Source: Collinsella sp.
GTDB lineage: Bacteria; Actinomycetota; Coriobacteriia; Coriobacteriales; Coriobacteriaceae
Direction: 5' to 3'
Length of the DNA: 59,512 nucleotides
NCBI GenBank assembly: GCA_019413925.1
Contig: DXMY01000004.1
Span: 1-59,512 of the forward strand
Part shown: positions 24,026 to 32,819 of the stretch, in pieces
Numbering within the stretch: position 1 is the first letter of the stretch
Layout: the number at the start of each line of letters is the position of its first letter
Translations under genes and position numbers: made by a program
Notes under the pieces: generated by a model
Databases searched by the model: none
Seen by the model: the letters and a program-made list of their open reading frames with translations, nothing else
What the model was told of the DNA's origin: nothing

Positions 24026-24733
24026 TTAGCGGCGGGCACGGAGCTTTTCGTAGCCTTCGGCGAAGAAGGCGACCGTGGCGGCGTCGGCCTCGGCGGCATC
24101 TGTCTCGGTCGCGGGGACCACGCCGTGCTCGTCGCTCACTAGGAACAGCGCGCCCTTAAGCTGCGCGGGAATGTCTACGCGCGTGACCGGGATGCCCTTG
24201 GTCTGGGCCAGCTGCTCGATGAGCGTCGCCGTGCCGCACAGGCACTCGTCCGCCGGCGCCACAAAGGCAAGCTCGCCGTTGTTGACGGCGGCGAGCAGCT
24301 CGGGCGCCACGCCGGTTTCGTCGGCCTCGGAGCGGGCCTCTGCGGAGCGGGCGCGCAGCGCCTTGGCCGACGTATCGGCGAGCGGCTCGTACTCCCCCAC
24401 CGTCATGGCGGCGTTGCCGTTGACGTCGATCACCAGCATGAGCACGCCGTCATGTGCGGTGTAATCGCCCTCGGCAAGCGACCACTCAACGTGCTGTTTG
24501 GCCCAGCTGAGCATGTTATGGGTAAGCGGCTCGCCCTGTACCAGGCGCTCGGACAGTGCGCGAATGTGGCGGTTGAGCATGGGCACCTTTTTGTTGGACA
24601 TGCGCCAACGGCAGACAAGCGCGGGCTTGTCGAGCGTAAACTTCTCGACCGCCTCCTGATTGGCGCAAAAGTCCTCGTACGCACGCTGATCCTCGGCATT
24701 GCCAAACAGCTCGGCATCATCAATCTGGGGCAT
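24026..24733 (-). CDS. Hypothetical protein, 235 aa, unrecognised
   Basis: I do not recognise this family. It is soluble and acidic, with no signal peptide or membrane span. Visible features are an N-terminal DDAELFGNAEDQRAYEDF segment, a middle stretch with HDGVLMLVIDVNGNAAMTVGEYEPL, and a C-terminal half with ELAFVAPADECLCGTATLIEQL. The ATG at 24733, seven bases after GAAAGG, is better placed than two upstream in-frame ATGs. It lies between purH (ended by a terminator) and the BceRS-like pair, so it is probably a single-gene transcript. Codon use matches its neighbours, so it looks native. Confidence 0.75.
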   Translation of the reverse strand: MPQIDDAELFGNAEDQRAYEDFCANQEAVEKFTLDKPALVCRWRMSNKKVPMLNRHIRALSERLVQGEPLTHNMLSWAKQHVEWSLAEGDYTAHDGVLMLVIDVNGNAAMTVGEYEPLADTSAKALRARSAEARSEADETGVAPELLAAVNNGELAFVAPADECLCGTATLIEQLAQTKGIPVTRVDIPAQLKGALFLVSDEHGVVPATETDAAEADAATVAFFAEGYEKLRARR

Positions 24734-24778
24734 GGTCATACCTTTCGTGTTAGTCATTCCGTCCTCTTATACCAAAAA

Positions 24779-24805
24779 GACGGCCCTCCAAACGGAGCAG
24801 CCGTC
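24779..24805 (-). terminator. Intrinsic terminator of purH
   Basis: On the minus strand GACGGCTGCTCC, loop GTTT, GGAGGGCCGTC forms a strong stem followed by TTTTTGG (A run at 24774-24778). It lies 33 bp beyond the purH stop. Confidence 0.85.
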
Positions 24806-24838
24806 CTTTGCAGAGATTATTTTGTTCCGGGGCGAAAC

Positions 24839-26446
24839 TTAGTGCCTAAAGTGGCGGGCGCCGGTAAAGACCATCGCGATGCCATGCTCGTTGCAGGCCT
24901 GGACGCTCTCGTCGTCGCGCTTGGAGCCGCCGGGCTGGATGATGCAGGTCACGCCGTGCGCGGCAAGCACGTCGACGTTGTCGCGGAACGGGAAGAACGC
25001 GTCGCTTGCACAGGCAAAGCCGCCCTTCTCCACGCCCTCGCGCTCGCAGAAGTCCTCGGCGCGCTCGCAGGCAAGCAGTGCAGAGTCAACGCGGTTGGGC
25101 TGACCCGGGCCCATGCCAATGCCGGCCTTACCCTTGGAAACCAGGATGGCGTTGGACTTGACGCCCTTGCAGACCTTCCAGGCAAACTCGAGCTCGGCCA
25201 TCTCAGCGTCGGTGGGCTTACGGTCGGTGGGGAACGTGAAGGTCGCGGGATCCTCGGTCACGTGGTCGACTTCCTGCACCAGCATGCCGCCGTCGACGGA
25301 GCGCAGCTCCACCTGGGCGCCGTGGTCCACGCCGCCGGTAGCCAGCACACGCAGGTTGGGGCGCTTGGCCATGCGCTCGAGCGCCTCGGCAGTGTAGCTC
25401 GGGGCGATGATAACCTCGACGAACTGCTTGTTCTGATCGGCATAGTGCTCAACCAGCTCATAGGGAACCTCACGGTTGCAGGCGATGATGCCGCCGAAGG
25501 CGCTCTTGGGATCGCAGGCGAAGGCGCGGTCGTAGGCAGCCGTAATGTCCTCGGCCACGGCAGAGCCACAGGGGTTCTGATGCTTGAGGATCACGCAGGC
25601 CGGCTCGTCGAACTCGCGGACCAGGTTCCAAGCGGCGTCGGCATCCAGATAGTTGTTGTAGCTGAGCGGCTTGCCCTGGATCTGCTCGGAACCCACGAGC
25701 GGGAACTGCGAGCTCGCGGTATTCTCGCAGCCCTCGGCAAAGCGATAGACCGTAGCCTTCTGCTGCGGGTTCTCGCCATAGCGCAGGTCGTCGACCTTCT
25801 CCAGCGAGATCTCGAGCTTGGCAGAGGTGTCCGCCACGTCGCTTGCCTGGGCGGCAAGCCAACGGGAGATAGCCGTGTCGTAGGCGGCGGTGGTCTGGTA
25901 GACCTTCACCTGCAGGCGACGACGGGTGGAAAGCGTGGTGCAGCCACCGGTCTCGCGCATCTCGGCCAGGACGGCATCGTAGTCGGCCGGGTCGGAGATG
26001 ACGGTAACGCTCGCGGCGTTCTTGGCGGCAGAGCGCAGCATGGAGGGGCCACCGATGTCGATGTGCTCGATGGCGTCCGCGAAGGTGACCTCGGGGTTGG
26101 CGACGGTCTTCTCGAACTCGTACAGGTTGACGACGACCAGGTCGATCAGCTTAATGCCGTGCTGAGCAGCCTCCTGCATGTGCTGCTCGGAATCGCGGCG
26201 GGCCAGCAGCGCGCCGTGAACCTTGGGGTGCAGGGTCTTAACGCGGCCGTCCATCATCTCGGGATAGCCCGTGAACTCCTCGATGGGGGTTACGGGGACG
26301 CCCGCGTCCTCGATGGCACGAGCCGTGCCGCCCGTAGAGATGATCTCGACGCCAAAGTCATCGACCAGCGTCCGTGCGAAATCGACGACACCCGTTTTAT
26401 CGGTAACCGAGATCAACGCGCGTGCGATCTTCACATCAGATCCCAT
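24839..26446 (-). CDS. purH: Bifunctional AICAR transformylase/IMP cyclohydrolase PurH
   Basis: Catalyses the last two steps of de novo purine synthesis: formylation of AICAR with 10-formyl-THF, then ring closure to IMP. The 535-residue protein is full length. The N-terminal MGS-like cyclohydrolase domain shows LISVTDKTG, STGGTARAI, GRVKTLHPK and VVVNLYEF. The transformylase domain carries LRYGENPQQ, KHQNPCGSA and SDAFFPF. AGGAGG precedes the ATG. It is monocistronic with its own terminator; no other pur gene is in the window. Confidence 0.96.
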   Translation of the reverse strand: MGSDVKIARALISVTDKTGVVDFARTLVDDFGVEIISTGGTARAIEDAGVPVTPIEEFTGYPEMMDGRVKTLHPKVHGALLARRDSEQHMQEAAQHGIKLIDLVVVNLYEFEKTVANPEVTFADAIEHIDIGGPSMLRSAAKNAASVTVISDPADYDAVLAEMRETGGCTTLSTRRRLQVKVYQTTAAYDTAISRWLAAQASDVADTSAKLEISLEKVDDLRYGENPQQKATVYRFAEGCENTASSQFPLVGSEQIQGKPLSYNNYLDADAAWNLVREFDEPACVILKHQNPCGSAVAEDITAAYDRAFACDPKSAFGGIIACNREVPYELVEHYADQNKQFVEVIIAPSYTAEALERMAKRPNLRVLATGGVDHGAQVELRSVDGGMLVQEVDHVTEDPATFTFPTDRKPTDAEMAELEFAWKVCKGVKSNAILVSKGKAGIGMGPGQPNRVDSALLACERAEDFCEREGVEKGGFACASDAFFPFRDNVDVLAAHGVTCIIQPGGSKRDDESVQACNEHGIAMVFTGARHFRH

Positions 26447-26723
26447 GCAGTCCTCCTGTCTGGTACGCCGCCGTGCTCTGTGAGTCGGTGATACGTCGAT
26501 CTGCAGCGCTCGCGCAGCGGCATTGAAAATACTGATTCAATGTAGCGCATCAAGCGCATCGATGCACCCCGCAACGGGCGCATGTGCAGAAAAAGTTTGC
26601 GAGCAGAGGGGATGGGCACGGCACTGGGCACGGTGAGTTCATGGAACACAGGGGCACCATAATTAGATGCCAATGGCGTGGTAGAACTGTGCTCGATATG
26701 CATCCGCAAAAGAAAGAGGCACC

Positions 26724-27365
26724 ATGGTCTCGCGGGTTCTCTACCGACCGTTTGATACCGAAGACTTCGACGCCATCGCGCTGATTCTGCAGCAGCTTTG
26801 GCATAACAATTCGGATAACGATGAGTACAACCGCCTTGAGGCCGCGTGCGACCTCGCCTATTGCCTTTCTTCATCGACGTTTTCGCAGGTTGCCGTAATC
26901 GACGGTCAGGCGCGTGGCATTTCGCTCGCGCGTGCGGGACAGAGCTCCGGCGCCACCGTTAAGGAACATTGGATGGATACCGAACGCGCGCTGCTATCGC
27001 AGATGCGTGAGCTGGAGCCTGATGCCTGCGCCGAGTATCTCTCGTTTGTGCGTGCAACCATCCGAACCAACAACCGCCTGCTCGAGAGCAGCCCGTTGCC
27101 GCACGACAACGAAGTCACGCTGCTCGCCGTCGATCCCGATGTCCATGGCCTGGGCGTTGGCTCGGTTTTGCTCGATGCCGCGGTCTCGTACCTGTCCTCG
27201 CGCGGGGCGACCAGCGCACACCTGTACACCGATTCCAACTGCTCGTGGAAGTTCTACGAGCTGCACGGCTTTAATCGCACGGCCACGCACCGCGCCAACC
27301 GCGAAGAGCGTCGTCACGACATGCCGCGCGAAAGCTTTCTCTACGAACTCGACCTAACAGCCTAA
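26724..27365 (+). CDS. GNAT family N-acetyltransferase
   Basis: Transfers an acetyl group from acetyl-CoA to an unknown amine. The 213-residue protein has the GNAT acetyl-CoA loop VDPDVHGLGVGSVLLDAA (about 135-152, the Q/R-x-x-G-x-G/A motif) and a C-terminal strand with SWKFYELHGFNRT. A longer N-terminal part (1-100) makes this resemble two-part GNAT proteins. AAAGAGG precedes the ATG. It is divergent from purH and appears to be a single-gene unit. The substrate cannot be inferred. Confidence 0.85.
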   Translation: MVSRVLYRPFDTEDFDAIALILQQLWHNNSDNDEYNRLEAACDLAYCLSSSTFSQVAVIDGQARGISLARAGQSSGATVKEHWMDTERALLSQMRELEPDACAEYLSFVRATIRTNNRLLESSPLPHDNEVTLLAVDPDVHGLGVGSVLLDAAVSYLSSRGATSAHLYTDSNCSWKFYELHGFNRTATHRANREERRHDMPRESFLYELDLTA

Positions 27366-27383
27366 ACCCGGCATCCATACCTA

Positions 27384-27460
27384 GTCATTTAAGAACGTCC
27401 CCAACGACTGATCCCCAACGACTGGTCATTTAAGTCTGTCCCCAATGAGTGGCCTAGGGG
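27384..27460. repeat. Short direct repeats after the GNAT gene
   Basis: GTCATTTAAG occurs twice (about 27384 and 27425), each followed by a CCCCAACGACTG or CCCCAATGAGTG variant, and CCCCAACGACTG appears once more between them. The unit looks like a tandem of a small intergenic repeat. Apart from this and the hairpin at 27601, the gap 27366-27817 holds nothing I recognise. Confidence 0.4.
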
Positions 27461-27600
27461 GTTTGTAGATAGCCGTGGTCAAAATACATCAAATATGAGT
27501 ACTGTTACCTTTTTAGTAGCAGCGATTTGGGGCATTTTTGATGCTTGTAGGCATGACGACCAGCTGCACGAGCTGACGTAGCTCCCCAAATGTTCAATAA

Positions 27601-27641
27601 AATGGGCTCCTAACGAGAAGTACTCTCATTAGGAGCCCATT
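27601..27641. terminator. Terminator between convergent GNAT and DUF2207 genes
   Basis: AATGGGCTCCTAA at 27601 pairs with TTAGGAGCCCATT ending at 27641, with a GAGA/TCTC extension inside. On the minus strand the stem is followed by TTATTG, serving the DUF2207 gene; on the plus strand ATTATTATG follows. Confidence 0.7.
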
Positions 27642-27817
27642 ATTATGTGCAAACATATGTGACCAACGCAGCAACAGTACTCATATTTGGCATATTTTGT
27701 CCACTGCCCTTTGCGCGAAGGTCCGCAGCGGAAAGTCTGGCCCGTTTCGATGCACAAAAATGGGATGAATCTTCCCTGGCAACCGCCCAGAAAGATCCAC
27801 CCCAAAGCAAGCGCTCG

Positions 27818-29764
27818 CTAGAACGTTCCGCCGCCGCCTCCGCCGGCGCCGCCACCACCGCCGCCAGAGAAGCCGCCGCCGCTGCCGCCGCTCGAGCTAT
27901 CGGAGCTCGAAGCCAGCTCGCGAATGGTCTCGTGGTACACATCGTTGAACGAATCGAGCGGGGACTCGTTGCCGTAGTGATGGTAATACCACCAGTAGCA
28001 GGGGTAGTTGTCGTAGAAATCGTCACTGTTGCGCAGGTCCGCAGGCACAGCTTCGGCCAGCTGTCGCAGCACTTCTTTCGAAACGCCCAGGGCAACGCCC
28101 ATCACCAGCAGCTTGTTCCACAAGATCAGGTCGCTGGGAACGGCCTCCTTCAGACGCGTAAAGTCCTCGAGCCAATGCTTGAGCGCCTTGCAGCGAGCCG
28201 CCACCTCGGCGCCCTCCGGCGTGTAGCGACGGAAGGTGCAGCTCAGGACAAAGCCAACGATCGTGACGGGGATCGAGATCATAGCGGCGCCGACATTGGC
28301 ATCCGCAAAGTCGGTATAGATCAGAGAGCCCAGAATGCCAAAGACGATGATGATGCCGAGAACCAAGCCGGCAACCAGGGCGATGGTGCCGTCCGAGGCG
28401 ATAAGCTCGCGCGCCTCCAGCTTGCCCTTAACCGTGCTCTGATAGTCCTCGAGCTTGTCGCCAACAGATGCAGTACGCTCGCTGGCATACTCCTCCAGCT
28501 CGCTAAACGTGCGCGAACGGACGCCGTCTTTATCGGGCTTAACGCCAGCGAAGAAGACCTTGAGCACATCGCGGTCGATGCCGTCCTTCTTGGCAGCCTT
28601 CCAGGCCTCGTCGGTCACTGTGATGCGATACGTCTGCTCCTCTTTTTCGCGACGGAGCAGACCCTTCTTCTTGGTCTCGGTCGCTTCTTCCAGCTTGATC
28701 ACGCGGTCGTCGGTGAGCTTCATAAGCGTGGCGATATATGCCTGATCGGGCACGTCGTTCCAGCTCATGAGAGCTGCAAGCACCGCGGGATGGTCGGCCG
28801 AGGGCACATCGCGGAAGTACTCGTCCTGGAAGAGCGGCTTGGGCTTGGGCCTGCGCAGCTTAAGCATCACGATCACACCGGTATAGGCAACCGCCACGAC
28901 AACACACACCACGGCAATCGCGCCGGCAACCGCACGCGCGTGCTCACGGCGAGCGTTGGCCTCGTCGGCCCATTCCTTCTCTTCGCTCAGAATCGTCGAC
29001 ATGCGCTTTTCGCCCGAGACGGCAAGCTGCGGCACCCAGTCGCTGGGGAAGGCGATGCGTGCCTCGGCGAATTCGCCCTCATGCACGCAGGGAATGGTAT
29101 AGGTGACCATGGGCTCGTCCGCATCGAGCGACACGTCGCCCGTCAGCGGGCCGTGGCCCCATGCGCGGAAGTTATCGCCCTTGACGGCAGCCGTCCCGGC
29201 AGCGGCATTTGCGAAGTACACTTCCATCTCGACGTCATCGGAATCCGCCGACCAGCCGTCGCCGACGAATTTCCAGTAGAGCTCGGCGGTATCGGCCCAG
29301 TTCATAACCGCACCGGTCATGGAATAACTCACGTAGTAGATTGCGCTGTCGCCGCTCTCGTGAGGGCTGAACACCTTAATCTTTACGCCGTCGTCGGACT
29401 GCTCCACCGTGTAAACGCCGTCGTCGCCTTTGTTTGCGCTGTCGACCTTGTTAAACGCAGTGTCGTCTTCCTCGACGCTCAGCACATTGACGACCACCGA
29501 GCTGCCTTGCTGGTTAGAGCCTGTATTGATATCCCAATACACGCCGTTGATGTCGTCGTCGAAATCGAACTGGCGTCCCTCGACAACGGTCAGCGAACCA
29601 TCGGCCTCAACCGTGGCGCCGATGTAGGTTTGGCTCATGGAGTAGCCGTCGGCGTGCGCGACGGCAGGCAGCAGCAACAACGCAAGCGCGACGAGTGCGC
29701 AGACGGAAGCGAACCGCGCAAACAGGCGGCGCTGCCGACAGGGCTGGGCAACGGGAGCGTTCAT
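27818..29764 (-). CDS. DUF2207-domain membrane protein with glycine-rich tail
   Basis: Secreted-then-anchored membrane protein of unknown function. The 648-residue protein has a signal peptide (about 1-38, ending VAHA|DG) and an extracytoplasmic beta-rich DUF2207 domain (about 40-265, with VEGRQFDFDDDINGVYWDI). A transmembrane helix lies near 275-300, followed by a cytosolic region with PSADHPAVLAALMSWNDVPD and a further helix pair near 475-530. The C-terminus is a GGSGGG-type tail ending GGGGTF. The whole arrangement is typical of the family, including the tail. The ATG at 29764 follows AAAGGAT; it is monocistronic. Confidence 0.88.
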   Translation of the reverse strand: MNAPVAQPCRQRRLFARFASVCALVALALLLLPAVAHADGYSMSQTYIGATVEADGSLTVVEGRQFDFDDDINGVYWDINTGSNQQGSSVVVNVLSVEEDDTAFNKVDSANKGDDGVYTVEQSDDGVKIKVFSPHESGDSAIYYVSYSMTGAVMNWADTAELYWKFVGDGWSADSDDVEMEVYFANAAAGTAAVKGDNFRAWGHGPLTGDVSLDADEPMVTYTIPCVHEGEFAEARIAFPSDWVPQLAVSGEKRMSTILSEEKEWADEANARREHARAVAGAIAVVCVVVAVAYTGVIVMLKLRRPKPKPLFQDEYFRDVPSADHPAVLAALMSWNDVPDQAYIATLMKLTDDRVIKLEEATETKKKGLLRREKEEQTYRITVTDEAWKAAKKDGIDRDVLKVFFAGVKPDKDGVRSRTFSELEEYASERTASVGDKLEDYQSTVKGKLEARELIASDGTIALVAGLVLGIIIVFGILGSLIYTDFADANVGAAMISIPVTIVGFVLSCTFRRYTPEGAEVAARCKALKHWLEDFTRLKEAVPSDLILWNKLLVMGVALGVSKEVLRQLAEAVPADLRNSDDFYDNYPCYWWYYHHYGNESPLDSFNDVYHETIRELASSSDSSSGGSGGGFSGGGGGGAGGGGGGTF

Positions 29765-30099
29765 AGGCACATCCTTTGTCTGTGATACCAGTAGCGTCAT
29801 TGTCCCACGTTTGCGGGTTCATGTGACGAACATCTAGGTCAGCGGAGCGTCAAAACGGGACAAAAGTCACGCCCGCCGCCGGCACCTGGGGACGTTCCTT
29901 ATCTGCCGGCAATCTGGGACACTCCTTGGCATAGCCCGCTCCGGCAATAGATACTACTTCATAGCTCCATCACAGGTGTAGCGGCTTTGTGTGGGCGCGG
30001 CATGCGCTGATTGAGCCGCCAGTTGAGGGGCATAAAGCAGTTGAGCGAAAACGGTTTGCCCCTTTGCCGTCCGCTCGAGGATCATGTCCCCCTTTTCCG

Positions 30100-30139
30100 C
30101 GGAAACCCCGGCAGTTGCGAAGAGCTGCCGGGGTTTCCG
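30100..30139. repeat. 15-bp perfect inverted repeat upstream of gluQ
   Basis: CGGAAACCCCGGCAG (30100-30114) and CTGCCGGGGTTTCCG (30125-30139) form a perfect stem with a 10-nt loop. Neither side has a clear T tract, so its function as a terminator is doubtful. The rest of the gap 29765-30273 contains only short GGGGACGTTCC-type repeat fragments and the gluQ promoter. Confidence 0.55.
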
Positions 30140-30260
30140 TCGTTTGAGGGCTAGATTGATTGACGACGATTAAGGTGCCGAGCCGGTGGTCCGGCACGCG
30201 CAACGCGCGGCCTCAGCAACTTGCAGGCCACGGCAGCGTCTCCCCCACCGCGCCCCGCGC

Positions 30261-30266
30261 TATACT
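30261..30266 (+). promoter_or_regulatory. -10 box of a probable leaderless gluQ promoter
   Basis: TATACT ends 7 bp before the gluQ ATG (30274). Transcription would start at or within two bases of the start codon, giving a leaderless mRNA. No Shine-Dalgarno sequence is present in the CGTCCGC spacer. No clear -35 box is visible at 16-18 bp. Confidence 0.5.
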
Positions 30267-30273
30267 CGTCCGC

Positions 30274-31278
30274 ATGGACATCAACGCACGCAACATAGCA
30301 ACACCCGCCGTCGACGCGCCAACGACGCCGGCCGCCCCCACCCCCGTCGTGGGCCGTTTTGCCCCGTCGCCCTCGGGCCGCATGCACCTGGGCAACGTGT
30401 TCAGCTGCCTGTGCTCGTGGCTTTCGGCCCGTAGCCAGGGCGGCAGCATCGTACTGCGCATCGAGGACCTGGACGATCGCTGCAAGCGCCCGGAACTTGC
30501 CGCCCAATTGATTGACGACCTAGCCTGGCTGGGGCTTGAGTGGGACGAAGGTCCCTACTACCAGCACGATCGCCTGGACTTGTACGAGGACGCCCTGCAC
30601 CAGTTGCAAGACGCCGGTCTCACCTATCCCTGCTTTTGCACGCGTGCCGAGCTCCACGCCGCGAGCGCGCCGCATGCCAGCGACGGCGCGCCCATCTACC
30701 GCGGTGCCTGCCGAAACCTTTCTGCCGAAGAGGTCGCCCGCCGCAGTGAGCTGCGCGCCCCGGCCACGCGCCTGCGCGTGCCCGCCGTCGACGACCTCGC
30801 AGACGATGTGATCGAATTCGTGGACCGCACGTATGGTGCCCAATGCGAGGCGCTCGCCACCGAGTGCGGCGACTTTTTGGTGCGCCGCAGCGACGGCGTG
30901 TTTGCCTATCAGCTGGCCGTGGTGGTCGATGACGCCGCCATGGGTATCACCGAGATCGTACGCGGATGCGACCTGCTTGGCTCCACGCCGCGCCAGATCT
31001 ATCTGCAGCATCTGCTGGAACTGCCCACACCACACTACGCGCACATTCCGCTGCTCATGTCACCGGACGGCCGCCGCCTTTCCAAGCGCGATCGCGATCT
31101 GGACCTGGGCGAGCTCCGCGCCCGCTTTGGCACACCCGAGGCACTGCTGGGCTGGCTCGCCGGGCAAGCGGGCATCGCGCCGGACACCATGCCGCGCTCT
31201 GCCGAGCAACTGATCGAGCACTTTAGCTGGGGTGTTATCCGCGCACACCGGGAAAACATCACCATAACGGTCGAGTAG
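30274..31278 (+). CDS. gluQ: Glutamyl-Q tRNA(Asp) synthetase
   Basis: GluRS paralogue that lacks the anticodon-binding domain and attaches glutamate to queuosine in tRNA-Asp. The 334-residue protein has GRFAPSPSGRMHLGN (27-41), a HIGH-type motif, RIEDLDDRCK, and RRLSKRD as the KMSKS equivalent. A zinc site typical of the enzyme is present: CFC near residue 126, then YRGAC. Its length matches stand-alone GluQ and excludes full GluRS. About 24 N-terminal residues precede the catalytic domain. The start follows from the TATACT box immediately upstream, and longer frames are unsupported. It is a single-gene unit. Confidence 0.92.
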   Translation: MDINARNIATPAVDAPTTPAAPTPVVGRFAPSPSGRMHLGNVFSCLCSWLSARSQGGSIVLRIEDLDDRCKRPELAAQLIDDLAWLGLEWDEGPYYQHDRLDLYEDALHQLQDAGLTYPCFCTRAELHAASAPHASDGAPIYRGACRNLSAEEVARRSELRAPATRLRVPAVDDLADDVIEFVDRTYGAQCEALATECGDFLVRRSDGVFAYQLAVVVDDAAMGITEIVRGCDLLGSTPRQIYLQHLLELPTPHYAHIPLLMSPDGRRLSKRDRDLDLGELRARFGTPEALLGWLAGQAGIAPDTMPRSAEQLIEHFSWGVIRAHRENITITVE

Positions 31279-31295
31279 CCAAATACGCCCCGCCC

Positions 31296-32021
31296 CTACG
31301 CAACATCCCAAGGCTGGAGCTCGTCGCCCAGGCGAACGATGCAGTCGTAGAGCACGGTGTGACGCTCGGCCGGGTTGGCGTCGCGATGAAAATGGCCGTA
31401 GTACCAGCGCTTGTAGTCCAAGCGTTCTTCCAGCTCATCGAAAAATGCCGTGAGTCGATCAACGCCGGGGCAATCCCAGCCGGGCGCCGGATAGAGCGTG
31501 GGCGAAAGCATGTGCGTAGAGCAGGTGTGGGTGATTACGTAGTCGACCTTCCAGCCCACGCTGTCGAGCTTTGTCCGTGCCTCCTCAAAGTTGCGCTCGT
31601 CCGGCAGCTCCTGTGGCCACCAGCTGGAATACGGAATGCGGTATTCCTTGTCCACGCTCGTGGCACCGCCCATAGTAAAGATCGTTGAGTTGTCGAGCTC
31701 AAAAACCTCGCCACGCGTCAGGCGCCGTATGGGAGAGGTGTCCGACAGGCGCTGCGTCAGCCCACCGTGCCACAGCTCCATGGAACACTCCGCCCAGTGA
31801 TCGAAACGCTCGTGGTTGCCGTCGACGAACAGCACGGTATAGGGGCGCGACTCCAGCCAAGCGATATCGGCGCACTCCTCGGCAGAGAAATCCCACGGAA
31901 AGCCAAAGTCGCCCGCGACAATCAGATAGTCGTCGCCCGTCAGACTATCCCCAAGCTCCCAGTCGCGCAGCTTTTGCATGTCGACGCCGCCGTGAATATC
32001 GCCCGTCACATAGACCGTCAT
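31296..32021 (-). CDS. Metallophosphoesterase (calcineurin-like)
   Basis: Two-metal phosphohydrolase with unknown substrate. The 241-residue protein has all core motifs: GDIHG (7-11), GDFG near 38, GNHE near 69, THTCSTHM and GHFHRD in the last third. A segment with SWWPQELPDERNFEEA, seen in phage-type and YkuE-like single-domain phosphoesterases, follows the third motif. I start it at the ATG at 32021; upstream codons look non-coding. It is followed convergently by gluQ with only 17 bp between stops. A second, distinct metallophosphoesterase lies 1.5 kb away. Confidence 0.85.
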   Translation of the reverse strand: MTVYVTGDIHGGVDMQKLRDWELGDSLTGDDYLIVAGDFGFPWDFSAEECADIAWLESRPYTVLFVDGNHERFDHWAECSMELWHGGLTQRLSDTSPIRRLTRGEVFELDNSTIFTMGGATSVDKEYRIPYSSWWPQELPDERNFEEARTKLDSVGWKVDYVITHTCSTHMLSPTLYPAPGWDCPGVDRLTAFFDELEERLDYKRWYYGHFHRDANPAERHTVLYDCIVRLGDELQPWDVA

Positions 32022-32106
32022 CGGATTACCACTTCCCTGTAAGTCACTAGCCCGCATTCTGCACGATCACTAGGTCAACCGTTCCAGCCCTTCCATCCCT
32101 TAGGGC

Positions 32107-32346
32107 TTACCCCTCGTTCTTCCATCCAAACGGATCGAGCACCCAAAAAACCAGATCGAGCACGCCGCCGGTCATCATGGCGCCGGCAAGGGCCATGCAA
32201 ACGTGCAGAGAGACGGCACTTCGGAGCACGTCGAACGGCCCCAGAACAGCCAGCAGCGCGACCACTGCGCCGGCAAGGCACAGCGCGAGGCACGGTCCCG
32301 CGTCCTTGACGCACTTCTTTGCGAGATGCTTGGTGTTGTCACTCAT
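32107..32346 (-). CDS. Small membrane protein, 79 aa, unrecognised
   Basis: I do not recognise the family. The 79-residue protein has a basic cytosolic start (NTKHLAKK) and two hydrophobic helices (about 19-38 and 45-70) with several cysteines in the first part. The ATG at 32346 is ten bases after AAGGAG; the longer frame upstream runs toward the MITE-like element and is doubtful. It lies 85 bp upstream of the metallophosphoesterase gene in the same direction and could be co-transcribed with it. Confidence 0.55.
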   Translation of the reverse strand: MSDNTKHLAKKCVKDAGPCLALCLAGAVVALLAVLGPFDVLRSAVSLHVCMALAGAMMTGGVLDLVFWVLDPFGWKNEG

Positions 32347-32504
32347 CAATATCGAACTCCTTAGAGGGTCGTTGTTTGGGTACATGCCGTCGCGACAGAG
32401 CAGGACGGCAAGGCAAGTGTCACATGTCGTGCGGACATCAATGGAGAAACCGCCTGCTCGACCAACCCTTGACGCCGTTTTGCATCGGCCCACCATCCCC
32501 TGCT

Positions 32505-32692
32505 ATCGAGGTCTAATACTTTCCGGAGAAGTGAACGGCTGTTTTTAGACCCCTGAAGCATCCACATTTTTCGACGGCAAAAATCGCAGGATTTCAGCAC
32601 CGAAACCGCAGGAAACGACACGCTCAAAGCGTCGATGCTTCGGGGGTCCGATTTAGCTCGTTCACTTCTCCGGAAAAGTATTAGACCTTGAT
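32505..32692. mobile_element. 188-bp MITE-like element with about 60-bp terminal inverted repeats
   Basis: The left arm runs from ATCGAGGTCTAATACT (32505) to about 32564. The right arm, read on the minus strand from 32692, gives ATCAAGGTCTAATACT and stays alignable, with small indels, through TCCGGAGAAGTGAACG and GACCCC.GAAGCATC to about 32630. The interior of about 65 bp is non-coding. Long inverted termini around a short non-coding core are the form of a miniature transposable element, but no clear target duplication is visible. The gap 32347-32819 holds nothing else recognisable. Confidence 0.65.
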
Positions 32693-32819
32693 TCTTTGCC
32701 GCCCCGAGGGTGCGCCGCTTCCTTCTCTGGAACCCTCACTAGCACTGGCGCCCCTAGCCGCTACGAGCGCAAGCGTGCCTATAATGAGACATGTTTCCTG
32801 ATGAGAAAGGAATCCAGAT

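Noticed and set aside
26447..26723. Possible purine or ZTP riboswitch upstream of purH
   Set aside because: I could not find the conserved cores of either class in the 277-bp leader; only weak local pairing is visible.
27647..29785. 712-codon rightward frame antisense to the DUF2207 gene
   Set aside because: Composition is typical of an antisense shadow; the minus-strand protein has a signal peptide, membrane helices and the expected tail.
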